This document shows, piece by piece, positions 36,991 to 48,184 of a stretch of DNA of 64,000 nt. Under the pieces are notes generated by a model, which did no database searches, was not told where the DNA came from, and saw nothing but the letters and a program-made list of their open reading frames with translations. Made by a program: the position numbers and the translations under genes. Source of the DNA: Chamaea fasciata (lineage: Eukaryota; Chordata; Aves; Passeriformes; Sylviidae). The stretch lies in assembly GCA_029207755.1 (NCBI GenBank), contig JARCOQ010000012.1:806001-870000 (forward strand). Direction: 5' to 3'. The stretch's first letter is position 1. Each line of letters begins with the position of its first letter.

Positions 36991-37585
36991 TGGTGGGAAG
37001 GGTGTGGAGCTGGTGAGGAAGGTGTGGAGCTGGTGTGAAGGGTGTGGAGCTGGCCCCGGGCAGGCAGTGATGGTGGGGAAGGTGTGGGGCTGGTGAGGAA
37101 GGTGTGGAGCTGGTGTGAAGGGTGTGGAGCTGGCCCCGGGCAGGCAGTGATGGTGAGAAGGGTGTGGAGCTGGTGTGAAGGGTGTGGGGCTGGCCGGGGG
37201 CAGGCAGTGATGGTGAGAAGGGTGTGGAGCTGGTGTGAAGGATGTGGAGCTGGCCTGGGGCAGGCAGTGAAGGTGTGAAAGGTGTGGAGCTGGCCCCGGG
37301 CAGGCAGTGATGGTGGGGAAGGTGTGGAGCTGGTGAGGAAGGTGTGGAGCTGGCCTGGGGCAGGCAGTGAAGGTGTGAAAGGTGTGGGGCTGGCCCCGGG
37401 CAGGCAGTGATGGTGTGAAGGGTGTGGGGCTGGCCGGGGGCAGGCAGTGATGGTGTGAAAGGTGTGGGGCTGGCCCCGGGCAGGCAGTGATGGTGAGAAG
37501 GGTGTGGAGCTGGTGTGAAAGGTGTGGGGCTGGCCGGGGGCAGGCAGTGATGGTGTGAAGGGTGTGGGGCTGGCCGGGGGCAGGC
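36991..37585 (+). repeat. 20/40-bp minisatellite array
   Basis: Basic unit 'ggtgtggagctggtgaggaa' (20 bp) alternates with 40-bp units that carry an extra 'tggccccgggcaggcagtga'-type half, so everything falls on multiples of 20 and a 60-bp composite recurs. Twenty-residue peptide repeats (Pro/His/Thr/Ser-rich on the minus strand) explain open frames of 225-306 codons there. No coding role is inferred. Confidence 0.96.
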
Positions 37586-37735
37586 AGAGCCCCGGGCCGG
37601 GCAGGGTTTGGCCACAGCCCCGGGGCCGTGCTCCGAGCATCGCTCCAGCACCCGAGAGGAAACTCAGCAAGCCCCACTCTTACCAATTACAGGGCGTCAA
37701 TATTGACTATCTGAGGGATTTCCATGCTCAGGAAG
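37586..37735. other. GC-rich array flank
   Basis: CpG-bearing flank of the 20-bp array (CCCCGGGCCGGGC, CCCCGGGGCCGTGC). No gene is recognised. Confidence 0.4.
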
Positions 37736-37945
37736 CAAATTAGAAACTCAATACCTGAACTATTCCTAAATGCAGTTATCAACTTCAGAGTTTTATCTCA
37801 TAAAACCAATTCAGCTTAGAGTTTAATTCTATTAAATTAGGGCTTAGAAATAAGATTTGCTCGGAGAATGAATGCATCATTAGTTTTAAAATGCAATATA
37901 GTGAAACCCAAAATGTGAGGCATTACAGTTTGAAGAATAAATGAG
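37736..37945. other. Candidate conserved non-coding element
   Basis: Non-repetitive AT-rich block sandwiched between two minisatellites, with TTAATTCTATTAAATTAGG, GAATGCATCATTAG and TTTTAAAATGCAATATAG. Its intact, repeat-free character next to unstable arrays is notable. Conservation is untested. Confidence 0.35.
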
Positions 37946-38502
37946 TAAAGACGGCACCCAAATGTACTTCTCCCTAAATATATTTACCAGAAAAACCCAT
38001 CGGCTCATTAGGACAGTGTTTTGGTGTGGGGAACATCCACCTTCCTTTGGGAATCATAATCCTCTCGTGTCTCCCCTTGGCACAAGTTTTTTCTTTGTTC
38101 TTAAAGCCTTCTTATTTCAGCAGCTGACAGAGAAAAAAGAATCAGCATCCTCTTTCTTAATAAAAATGCCACAATGAGACCCTGTCGGGCTTGTGCCAGG
38201 CGTGTCAAAGGAGCAGGGACTAATACAGGAAACCTCAAGAACTCCCGGTTTTGTGCAAGTTACAGTACAGGGAAGAGTCACATAGGGCTGGGTTTTAAAT
38301 CAGGTTTCCAATAGATGAAAAGCACCCTTCCATGGGGTGCATGTAATCTCTGAATAGGGCCCTTAGTTTCCTGTGGTATTGTATTGGAAGGGATGTTTGA
38401 TGCAATAACGTGGGGATAGAATATGCTCAAAGAGGGGGCGGGGGCCGGCCCCGCGTTCCGAAGCCGGCGGCTCTTTGATGGCCGAGCCAGCCCGGCCATA
38501 CC
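37946..38502. other. Unique non-coding sequence
   Basis: No gene is recognised. The last 60 bp are CpG-bearing (GGGGGCGGGGGCCGGCC) and lead into the 93-bp array. Confidence 0.5.
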
Positions 38503-40233
38503 TGCAGCACCAGCAGCCTGGGCTGGGGAAAGGGCACCGAGAGCCAAACCCACCCCAGTGACACGGGAACGGAGCCCTTTGGGTGAGCTGTGCCCTGCAG
38601 CACCCACAGCCTGGGCTGGGGAAAGGGCCCCGAGAGCCAAACCAACCCCAGTGACACGGGAACGGAGCCCTTTGGGTGAGCTGTGCCCTGCAGCACCCGC
38701 AGCCTGGGGAAAGGGCACCCAGAGCCAAACCCACCCCAGTGACACGAGAACGGAGCCCTTTGGGTGGGCTGTGCCCTGCAGCACCCGCAGCCTGGGCTGG
38801 GGAAAGGGCCCCGAGAGCCAAACCCACCCCAGTGACACGGGAACGGAGCCCTTTGGGTGAGCTGTGCCCTGCAGCACCCACAGCCTGGGCTGGGGAAAGG
38901 GCCCCGAGAGCCAAACCCACCCCAGTGACACGGGAACGGAGCCCTTTGGGTGAGCTGTGCCCTGCAGCACCAGCAGCCTGGGGAAAGGGCACCCAGAGCC
39001 AAACCCACCCCAGTGACACGGGAACGGAGCCCTTTGGGTGAGCTGTGCCCTGCAGCACCCGCAGCCTGGGCTGGGGAAAGGGCCCCGAGAGCCAAACCCA
39101 CCCCAGTGACACGGGAACGGAGCCCTTTGGGTGGGCTGTGCCCTGCAGCACCCACAGCCTGGGCTGGGGAAAGGGCCCCGAGAGCCAAACCCACCCCAGT
39201 GACACGGGAACGGAGCCCTTTGGGTGAGCTGTGCCCTGCAGCACCCGCAGCCTGGGCTGGGGAAAGGGCCCCGAGAGCCAAACCCACCCCAGTGACACGA
39301 GAACGGAGCCCTTTGGGTGAGCTGTGCCCTGCAGCACCCACAGCCTGGGGAAAGGGCCCCGAGAGCCAAACCCACCCCAGTGACACGGGAACGGAGCCCT
39401 TTGGGTGAGCTGTGCCCTGCAGCACCCGCAGCCTGGGCTGGGGAAAGGGCCCCGAGAGCCAAACCCACCCCAGTGACACGGGAACGGAGCCCTTTGGGTG
39501 GGCTGTGCCCTGCAGCACCCACAGCCTGGGCTGGGGAAAGGGCCCCGAGAGCCAAACCCACCCCAGTGACACGGGAACGGAGCCCTTTGGGTGAGCTGTG
39601 CCCTGCAGCACCCGCAGCCTGGGCTGGGGAAAGGGCCCCGAGAGCCAAACCCACCCCAGTGACACGAGAACAGAGCCCTTTGGGTGAGCTGTGCCCTGCA
39701 GCACCCACAGCCTGGGGAAAGGGCCCCGAGAGCCAAACCCACCCCAGTGACACGGGAACGGAGCCCTTTGGGTGAGCTGTGCCCTGCAGCACCCGCAGCC
39801 TGGGCTGGGGAAAGGGCCCCGAGAGCCAAACCCACCCCAGTGACACGAGAACAGAGCCCTTTGGGTGAGCTGTGCCCTGCAGCACCCACAGCCTGGGGAA
39901 AGGGCCCCGAGAGCCAAACCCACCCCAGTGACACGGGAACGGAGCCCTTTGGGTGAGCTGTGCCCTGCAGCACCCGCAGCCTGGGGAAAGGGCACCCAGA
40001 GCCAAACCCACCCCAGTGACACGGGAACGGAGCCCTTTGGGTGAGCTGTGCCCTGCAGCACCCGCAGCCTGGGGAAAGGGCCCCGAGAGCCAAACCCACC
40101 CCAGTGACACGGGAACGGAGCCCTTTGGGTGAGCTGTGCCCTGCAGCACCCGCAGCCTGGGGAAAGGGCCCCGAGAGCCAAACCCACCCCAGTGACACGG
40201 GAACGGAGCCCTTTGGGTGAGCTGTGCCCTGCC
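38503..40233 (+). repeat. 93/88-bp minisatellite, 19 units, 367-bp higher-order repeat
   Basis: The anchor 'ccctttgggtg' recurs 19 times, at 38575, 38668, 38756, 38849, 38942, 39030, 39123, 39216, 39309, 39397, 39490, 39583, 39676, 39764, 39857, 39945, 40033, 40121 and 40209. Spacings are ten of 93 bp and eight of 88 bp. The 5-bp difference is loss of one 'gctgg' in 'cctgggctggggaaaggg'. A four-unit block (93+93+93+88 = 367 bp) repeats with shared point variants, for example the 'gggtgggctg' variant about every 367 bp. The right end is four 88-bp units in a row. All three minus frames are open for 647-707 codons, purely because no register of the unit has a stop. Confidence 0.98.
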
Positions 40234-40449
40234 GCCGGCTCTGCTCCAGATGTGACGTCTCCGATGGCCCCAGGAGAACAGCAGGCGCCTCTCCAGGCCC
40301 CACCACACACCTGGCATTTCAAACAGCGCCTTTTCCAAAAGCAAGCAACACTGTCCCCAAACAGGACTGCAGAGAGGGGTACAAACTGTGGGTGCTGCCA
40401 CAGTGTCACACAGTAATTGGCAGCCCTGGCACCAACAGGCTGGGTTAAA
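40234..40449. other. Array flank, unique
   Basis: No gene or repeat is recognised. Confidence 0.5.
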
Positions 40450-40665
40450 GCTTTAAAGATGTATTTTAATATGTGTTAATTTCCTACTTTTACTTAAGTA
40501 GACTATAAGAGTTTTGTTCTTATTAGCAGCACAAAATGAAACGATCTAATTATAATTTTTGGTGGCAGAAGAGTCATATGGAACAACCCAATTGACTCTG
40601 TCGAGCCCAAAACACTCCCCAGTATGCATTTTAATGTGCCAATTCGCCTGAAAACGCATGCAGAG
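40450..40665. other. Candidate conserved non-coding element
   Basis: Unique AT-rich block with ATTTTAATATGTGTTAATTTCC, ACGATCTAATTATAATTTTTGG, CATTTTAATGTGCCAATTCGCC and ACGCATGCAG. Preserved CpGs inside AT-rich DNA plus TAATTA cores make this one of the strongest enhancer-like stretches between the arrays. Confidence 0.4.
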
Positions 40666-42897
40666 CTGTGGGGGAGAAAAGGCTGAAATGATAAATGTGA
40701 GATGTGTCCATGTCATTGTTGTGCAGCAGCTCTGGGGGGGCTGCCCACACCATCACCCCGTCTTCAGCCAGGCCCTGATTTTACAATCATTGAATTCTCA
40801 TATTCAAAAAGGAGCCAGAGAAGCACAACGCGGTCAGATGTTTGTGGTTTGCCGTATGATCTTCCTCTTCCTTCATTTTTTATTCTATTTAGGTCAAAAC
40901 AGTTGTTGTATTTTTCATGAATGCAAGCCTCAAACTTTCCCTTTTCTATTCCACTCTCAAAAGCAGAGAGGCCACCGCCCCGTGTGCCAGGCCACAACTA
41001 CAAAATGTTGTAGTTTTGCTACAATTCATGTTTGCTTTTGGTTTTCATTGAGTAGAATGACTTTATCTCTTCCAAACAGTAAAGCAGAGCAGCTCACACA
41101 GATGCTACAGGGCTGACATTTGGAATGCTATTTTCAGTCCTATTTTACATATGTTTTCAAAATGTATCCTCTGAAAAATGAGGGGCTGGTTGGTGTCTCT
41201 GGCAAAGCAGACGACCCACTTCAGCCGTAAAGGTGGGGAAAATCCATGGATATTGGCAGTGAAGGGAAGGGAAGGGAAGGGAGGAGTCAACACCAAAACC
41301 TGTGCAAATGTCCAAGGGAGGAAAATCCAGCCTGGAATGGGGCACTAGAGACGAAGGTGGTGCCAGCGTGGGGCCACGGACACCACTGGCACAGCAAACT
41401 CCCTTTTCCTGATCCCTGTAACAGGCAATAAACTGCTGGGAAACAAAATGGTTTGGGAAGTGTGACCCAAGAGGGAACATTACCTTGCACACCTTTTAAT
41501 GGTGAGCATCCCAAAAACCCAGCGTGTTCCCCCAGAAGGGGGAACAGAATCCCAACATTCTTCAAAAAAGGAAACAAATTCTTTGCAAAGAAAACTAGAA
41601 TGAATCAAGGCACCACCTGAGAAAACAGATTAAAGGGAAAAATAAAATAAAAATCTGCTAAAGTTAATAAAAATGTCTCTATTTGAGGCCAAAGCAGCAC
41701 CTCTCAACTCCGCCCTGATACTTCCCATTCCATGTGGCTCTTTCTGCCTATAAACAAATTGTAAAAGATGGCAACAGCTAATTTAAAAAATAAAATGCGA
41801 AGTGTTGCAGAGGAGTCTAAATTGAGTCTGACAACCAAGGTCACATAACTTTTCACTTTTATTTAAAGGCATTGCCTTGATTACTGAAAAATATTGCAAG
41901 ATATATAAACACAAATCTGGGGGCAGGCCAGCCAGCCTCCGAGGACTCCAGCCATGGTTCCTTGTCCTTTGTTCCAAAAGGAACAACAGGAATAATTTCT
42001 TAAATTGCCAAATGTCGTGTGATTATCAAATTGTAGAAAATTTTCAGAAATCATAATTTTTGGAATTACGTTTCAGTTTAAGCAATATGTCCTAACCTGT
42101 CCTACATAAACACATTTCAGTTATTTCTGGAAATTTTAAGAAATGTTTGTTGCTTTAATTCCTGTAAAGGCAAAAGCTTTCATTATACCTTTGATTTCTT
42201 TTAATTGTATCTGTAGCGTTGTAGGCCTTTTCCTGTGAACCTGGAGAAGAATGTTGAATGTGTTTCTGGAAGTCAGGAGGAGAACTGGGAGAACTGGGAG
42301 GCTGCAGCACACGGGGCTGGCACTGAGGGACCCCAGCTCCCAGCCCGACACTCCCCAGGGCCAGCAGAGCCTTTGGAGGTGGATCTCACTAACAGCTTTG
42401 TTTAAAAGAAAAACCCCGTGGATTCTGAGGAGAACCACAGCCTGTTTGATGTTCTGCCTCTGTCGTGTCCAGGCAGATCTGAATGAAAGCTTGGAATTAA
42501 ACCGTCTTTGGATGTAGTTTTCATTGCAAGTGATCGAAAATAAAACAACCAGGTTTCCAGAGGCAGCTGCCACGTTCCCCTTCATTCATACACTTCCAAA
42601 GTTATATTATTGTAAAACTAGGATATAATTTTGTCGTGGATTTTTAAGAATTAAAGGCAATAATCAGCCATTTTCTTTTCCTTTGTAAAAATTCCTTTCC
42701 CGTTGCTCCCCCGCTGTAGTGCCCGAGCACCCTCAAATGTTCACGCCTGCCCTGGTCTGTGAGAAATTCCTGTTGAAGCCATTAATACATCCTTTAATTG
42801 GGAAACAAACACAAGGTCACTGATCTCAAGTGATTTGAAGCACACAGGTGGACTTAGACCAGTTCCTCACTGGAGCCCCCAAAATAAGGACCCAGAC
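40666..42897. other. Unique non-coding sequence
   Basis: No gene is recognised. It includes a small perfect hairpin around 40996-41016 (aactaca / tgtagtt), a (GGGAA)n tract at 41261-41283, and an AT-rich stretch at 42000-42200 containing the inverted repeat listed separately. Confidence 0.5.
42037..42137. repeat. Inverted repeat, 15-nt arms
   Basis: aaaattttcagaaat (42037-42051) pairs with atttctggaaatttt (42123-42137) with one mismatch across a ~71-nt AT-rich spacer. It could be chance in AT-rich DNA or the remnant of a palindromic element. Confidence 0.6.
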
Positions 42898-42977
42898 CTG
42901 TAGGAGCGAGTCCAGAGGAGGCCCCAGAGGGGCTGTGAGGTCCCTTCCCACCCAAACCACGCTGGGAGTCCGTGAAT
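42898..42977 (+). mobile_element. CR1 LINE 3' fragment, internally deleted
   Basis: Contains 'gtaggagcgagtccagagga', an upstream CR1 tail phrase, joined almost directly to the terminal phrase 'gaggtcccttcccacccaaa'. Several hundred bases normally separate these, so the copy carries an internal deletion or is a composite. Confidence 0.7.
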
Positions 42978-43059
42978 TACCATTTTTGGTAACTGCGTTT
43001 GGGCAGCGCTGTGGGCATCTGAAAAGGCTCTTTGAAAAGGAGATCACGAAAGCCCCACG

Positions 43060-43565
43060 TTGTGCGGGGCTGTGCGCTGGGAGCAGCCCTGGGCACGGCG
43101 GAGGGGAGCGAGGATGCCAGCGGGCCTCTGCCCCCGCCGCGCCCGGCGTGGCACACGGGCTCTGGGCTGAAGGCACCACTCGCCCTGGCGCTGCCATGCC
43201 CCCAGCCAGACCCTTGGCTTTGGCTTTGGGGCAGGATGGGCTCCCTCCCTGCAGCCACAGGGCCACGGCCAGTCCCTCCTGAGCAGCACCACGCACGCTC
43301 ACACCATCCGCAGCCCTGCGCGCTCGCCTCCTCGGCCTCAGAGGGAATGCAACAGCTTGCCCCCCTCCTGCGATGCCCCCTGATGCCCCGTTACACCAGG
43401 GAGCGCCTAAACCCCGCAGAAACGCTGCAGAAAGCGAGGCGAAGCCACTCGCCCTGCGCCAGCAGCACTGTGTCCTCAGTGGGCTGTGTGTGTGGGGGGA
43501 CACGGGCAGCAGCCCGCAGCCCTGAGCCGCCCTGCCGGAGCCATCGGGAGCGAGGAACCAGCAAA
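43060..43565. other. GC-rich, CpG-bearing region
   Basis: About 500 bp of GC-rich DNA with moderate CpG (CCCCGCCGCGCCCGGCG, CTGCGCGCTCGCC). Frames of up to 257 codons on the minus strand and 189 on the plus strand overlap and lack domains. It is a possible weak CpG island with no promoter motif recognised. Confidence 0.35.
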
Positions 43566-44199
43566 GGAGTCGAGGTAGAAAAAGAAATGGAGAAATCATA
43601 AATTAAAACAGAAACGAAAAGCTCTGCTGAACGGGTTTTTTTTCCTGGGACAAGCAAGAGTGGGGAAAGCATTAAGTGCTGTGGCTTTTCTTCACCCAAT
43701 GACACAGGAAAAAAGCCTTTTCTCCAAATAATTCAAGTAAACAATCTCCAGAAAGCATGAACAACAAGACCAAATTTCTTGAAATTAGCTAAGCTCCCAG
43801 AACACGGTGGCTGTTCGTGCTGCAGGAGGCAGTGGCTCCGAAACAGGGGAGACTGGGAGTGTGGGGGGAAAGGGCAGGAGAACCAGCCCCTTCTTCGTCC
43901 TTTATTGTTTACCTGGAATTTAGTTCACTGTGTATTTTATTTCAAACACAAAAAACCTTACGCCAAACTCACCTTGGCTAAATATCATTAACTGGTTTCT
44001 AACAAAGATCTGATCCACTTTCACTTGCAAAACACTTTGTCACTGGTTTATATGCACCACTTCCAAAGAAAGGAGAGAGAAAGGAGAGATTTTTAGGTCA
44101 AATGATTAAGGAGAAAAGGGATTTAAACCAACAATTTTTTTTAAAGTTCTAATTGTTTGCTTATTGACACCAATTTACATGGAGCCACTTAGTGAATAA
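43566..44199. other. Unique sequence
   Basis: No gene or repeat is recognised. It is AT-rich from 43910 onward. Confidence 0.5.
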
Positions 44200-44665
44200 A
44201 GGTTTTCACAGTACATGGCACTTCTTTATGTCAGTTTTTAGCCATCATGTCACAGCCTGGCTTGAAAAGAAGAAATGCTGAAAACTCGTAGGCCAGAAAT
44301 GAACAGCCTATTAAGATCTGAAAAGCTGTCATCCCCGCTGAAAAGACTTGCGTCAGCCACTGAGGATATATTTTAAACCGCCTGTCCGCAAGAAAACTTT
44401 AATAATGCAGCCTTGCTCTAATGTCTTGTGAGAGGAGAGGCAATTTTACTTCTTCTATTAACCCAACGTGATTACAATGGCTTATTTCATGGAATATTAA
44501 GTTCAAATTCTGCTCCCTAGGAGGACAATAAAAAAAAAGAGTGTGCTTATGACATTGCCCGAAATAGCCACAAGGACCACAACTCCTTGGTGCTTTTAAT
44601 GCATCCAAGCCATAATCCACCTTAATTTGCTAATGGTTAAGTAAATTAGCAACAAAATAATAAAC
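44200..44665. other. Candidate conserved non-coding element
   Basis: Long unique block with CCTATTAAGATCTG, TTTTAAACCGCCTGTCCGC, CTTTAATAATGCAGC, CTATTAACCCAACGTGATTAC, CTTTTAATGCATCC and TTAATTTGCTAATGG. Homeodomain-like cores and isolated CpGs recur over more than 400 bp, and no frame is long. It is a strong enhancer-like candidate by composition. Confidence 0.4.
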
Positions 44666-45070
44666 CACAAAAAGGTATCGACACAGGAGCAAAATGCTTT
44701 CCTCTCAAAAATATTAAAATAACAAACTAATGTTTTCCTAAGGATTGCCGTGGCCTTTCAGTCCTCTCCCTCCCCCTCCAGCCAGTTCCCGAGAAAAACA
44801 GACTCCTTGTGTCGGGTGGGCTTTGGCCAGGGGGTGAGCCGGAGGGAAGGGGTTTGTGCCCACATACAGCCGGGATGGCTTTGTGCAAATGGAGCCATTG
44901 ACAACGGCCCGGGAGCCAGAGCCACTTCCCAAACTGCCTGAACAGCCGCAACAGCCCTGCCCCACCAGGAAAACGGGCTCCCCGAGAGCTGCGGGCCGGG
45001 CTGGGGGCACGGTGCTGCTGGCATCACTGCCTGCAGCTGGCCAGGCCACGGGCACCCCTGAGCCCCGGGG
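44666..45070. other. Unique sequence, GC-rich to the right
   Basis: No gene is recognised. GC content climbs from about 44740 towards the 17-bp array. Confidence 0.5.
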
Positions 45071-45625
45071 CACCCTGCGTCCTGGGACACCCTGTGCCAT
45101 GGGACACCGTGTGCCATGCGACACCCTGCACCCAGCAGCAGCATCCTGTGCCATGGGACACCCTGTGCCATGGGACACCCTGTGCCATGGGACACCCTGC
45201 ACCCACCAGCAGCATCCTGTGCCATGGGACACCCTGTGCCATGGGACACCCTGTGCCATGGGACACCCTGCACCCACCAGCAGCATCCTGTGCCATGGGA
45301 CACCCTGTGCCATGGGACACCCTGTGCCATGGGACACCCTGTGCCATGGGACACCCTGCACCCACCAGCAGCATCCTGTGCCCGGGGGCACCCTGTGCCA
45401 TGGGACACCCTGCACCCACCAGCAGCATCCTGTGCCATGGGACACCCTGTGCCATGGGACACCCTGTGCCATGGGACACCCTGCACCCAGCAGCAGCACC
45501 CTGTGCCATGGGACACCCTGTGCCATGGGACACCCTGTGCCATGGGACACCCTATGCCATGGGACACCCTGTGCCCTGGGACACCCTGTGCCCACCAGCA
45601 GCACCCTGTGCCCTGGAGCATCCGC
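45071..45625 (+). repeat. 17-bp minisatellite with 20-bp spacer, higher-order
   Basis: The unit 'gtgccatgggacaccct' (17 bp) occurs in runs of two to five, each closed by a 20-bp block 'gcacccaccagcagcatcct'. Block ends fall at 45147, 45218, 45289, 45377, 45431, 45502 and 45607. The spacings are 71, 71, 88, 54, 71 and 105, i.e. 20 + n×17 with n = 3, 3, 4, 2, 3, 5. This clean arithmetic shows expansion and contraction by whole 17-mers. Frames of up to 289 codons across it are repeat artefacts. Confidence 0.97.
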
Positions 45626-47569
45626 ACACCACGGGGCCTGCAGATGTCACAGCACTGGGCCAGGGGAGCCAGTGCCCATCGCCACCTCCAGGTGAGGCTA
45701 TTCTGAAAGTGTTGGATTTAAACACCATTTGCAGGCTGCCCCCTTCCCGAACACTTGCTTAGGCCTGCTCCTGACCATAAAAGCAGCATTAAAAACGTGA
45801 ATTAAAGATGCAAATGACATCGCCACTGTCGGTAACTCCAGTCCTGGGGTGCAGGCACAGCCCTGGCCGTGGCTCTCCCAGCCCCAGCAGCGACTCGCTG
45901 TTCCACAGCTCAGGAACTCTGTGCATGCGCTGGGGGTTGTTCCATGGGAGAAGGGAAGAAACAACCCAAACCCCAGCAGGAGAAACCTCAAATGCCGTGT
46001 TTTGGTTTCAATCTGACGATGGATGCAGAGAAGGCCCCTGTCCCCTCCCCATTCCCCCTTTTTGGCATGGCCTTCCTCTACAACGTTTTTCCTTTTTTAT
46101 TTTTCCAATGTGGAAGAAAAGGAAATAAAATTTTAATTAAAAAAAATTAATGTATGCAAATATGTAGTGAAATTATGAATAGCCACTATTAATTTCTTTT
46201 CCCTGGTTCCACAATTCCAAAGCAAAAAGGCAAAAACTTAAATAAATACATTTAAATCTCCTGCTGTGTAACAGTAAAGAGACTCCATAAAACCAGAACA
46301 ATATTTATTTTTCCTTTTTGGAGCAGCTCCCTGGTTTATTAGGCCCGTGCTCCCAGAGATCTGATAAGCAGGAGCGAGGCTAAATGGCAAATGGCAAACA
46401 TCCCAAATCCCAACCTGATGTATTTCCACAGCCCTGACCTTCAGATAAAAATCGCACAGAAATCTGCAAACCCACCAAATATGCAGCACCACACGCTCGT
46501 GTTCAGACACAACAGTCGGGCGGAAAAAAGGAACAGAGAGAAGGGCGTTGCTGTTTCCAGCCCTGAGCCTTCCCCTCCCTTCAGATTTCAGGATCCTGCT
46601 CCGATCCCTGAGTTCCGGGGGACGTGGACACACCCCAGCAAACCCAAGGGTTCCTCACGGCCACCGAGGGCTGGGAACTGCCTGGCTGTGAGCATCAGGG
46701 AAACACCAGAGAGAACGAATAATCCCACTCCCACATTCTGTGCATATTTAGGAAAATACTTCAAACAGGGGAAAAAAAAATTGCAGTGTGAAATTAGCTA
46801 CAATTATGACAACTGCAAGAAAAAAATTATACGGGCAAAATTTGGGGCTGCTGGAAGAATTCTTTGATGTCTGAATTCCAATTTAACCCCGACTGAGTTC
46901 TGAGAATGAAATGAACAAAGTCTATCACACACCCCAAGTCTGCCTGTCGTGCGAGGCATCGCTCCGGTTCCATTCTTCCCAGGCACACGGATTTCCGAGC
47001 CCCTCGCCGACATCTCCTCCCTCCGCACTGCACACGGCCACTCGCCCGACACGTTTGAGCCACAGCCCAAGTGTGTATTTCTTTATGCATTCAAACACAG
47101 CCATTACTATCAATAAATATGTATCACAGTATTTTCTCCCTGTCCCTGCACAGGCCGGGGCTGGGGCTGGGGCTGTGTGGGGAACACACAGAAATAGATT
47201 GTATTTCATAGAAATATTTTCAGGCAAAAGACTGTCACAAACACTGTCCCTGCACCTTTGCATGGTGGCTGGGGAGAGCAGGAGTTTATTAAATAAGACT
47301 ATAGGTGAATAATAAGGCCCTGATAAATGCCCATGAATATTTGGCGAGGCAGAGCAGGGAGGTGCTGCTGTCGCCGGCTCCGGGAACGTCACCTCTATTT
47401 TATACCGGGGCGTCAGCGCGGAGCCTCCGCGAGCCACACGGATCCCAGGCTGAATAAATAACATAATCCCCACCATTGGGGTGCTTTGCATATAAAAATC
47501 ACTTTTTCTTCAGGTACTGAACCACTTTATCCTCTAAACCTGAACCGAGCTGCCGGATTTCTGAAGCAG
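45626..47569. other. Unique non-coding sequence
   Basis: No gene is recognised. 46085-46330 and 46740-46860 are AT-rich. 47150-47180 has a short 'ggggct' repeat, and 47360-47450 is CpG-bearing. A frame at 46925-47491 (188 codons, minus) has no recognisable domain. Confidence 0.45.
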
Positions 47570-48178
47570 TTGTAAAACATTAATAATATATCTGGGTTGT
47601 TTAAAGAATATTTCCAAATAACATGAAATATTTAGTCCATTCCCCCACTCACCCCACCCTCAGTGCTACCACCACCGTAAAAAGATAAGATTTATCATGA
47701 AATGTTTGAGGGGTAATCAGCCATTTTTGGCCAATATATTTTAATATTTATATACCTGACATAGCTGAATATAAATGATACATCATGATTTTCCATAGTG
47801 CATGGAATTTATACAATTAACGCAGGGACCCAATGGCTTTAGGGCACACAAGGTGCAAACAGTGTTACAGTCGGTTGCTGATTATTGTTATAAATCTCAC
47901 AAACCATAAAGACATTAAGGTGCATTTTGTTTACCCCATTTGTTTTCAAATATTATATACACCAGTATTATTTATCATTAAAAGAGTTACACTTTCCCAG
48001 TGCATTTATTTCACGAGATACATTTATAGAACTATTTTAAAAATACAGCTGTGAAAAAACGCATGGCTGAAAGAGGCAGGAAAATGGGATCATTTTGATG
48101 TTTTTTCCCCAAAGATGATGGTTTTCCATTCTAAAATGGAGCAGACATTTAAGCAGTAGCTATATGTGAGATGTCTAA
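47570..48178. other. Candidate conserved non-coding block
   Basis: About 600 bp of AT-rich unique DNA with ACATTAATAATATATC, TTTATCATGAAATG, GGTAATCAGCCATTTTTGGCC, ATATATTTTAATATTTATATACC, GATACATCATGATT and ATCATTTTGATG. Palindromic words such as GGCCAAAAATGGC are visible. It has no repeats and no long frame. It is a strong regulatory candidate by composition and ends abruptly at a CpG-rich patch. Confidence 0.4.
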
Positions 48179-48184
48179 TTGGAA

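Noticed and set aside
36991..37585. Regularly spaced repeats suggesting a CRISPR array
   Set aside because: Units are contiguous without unique spacers and the genome is avian. It is a minisatellite.
44738..45762. 279-289-codon Cys/His/Gly-rich frames
   Set aside because: They are artefacts of the 17-bp minisatellite, with several registers open on both strands.
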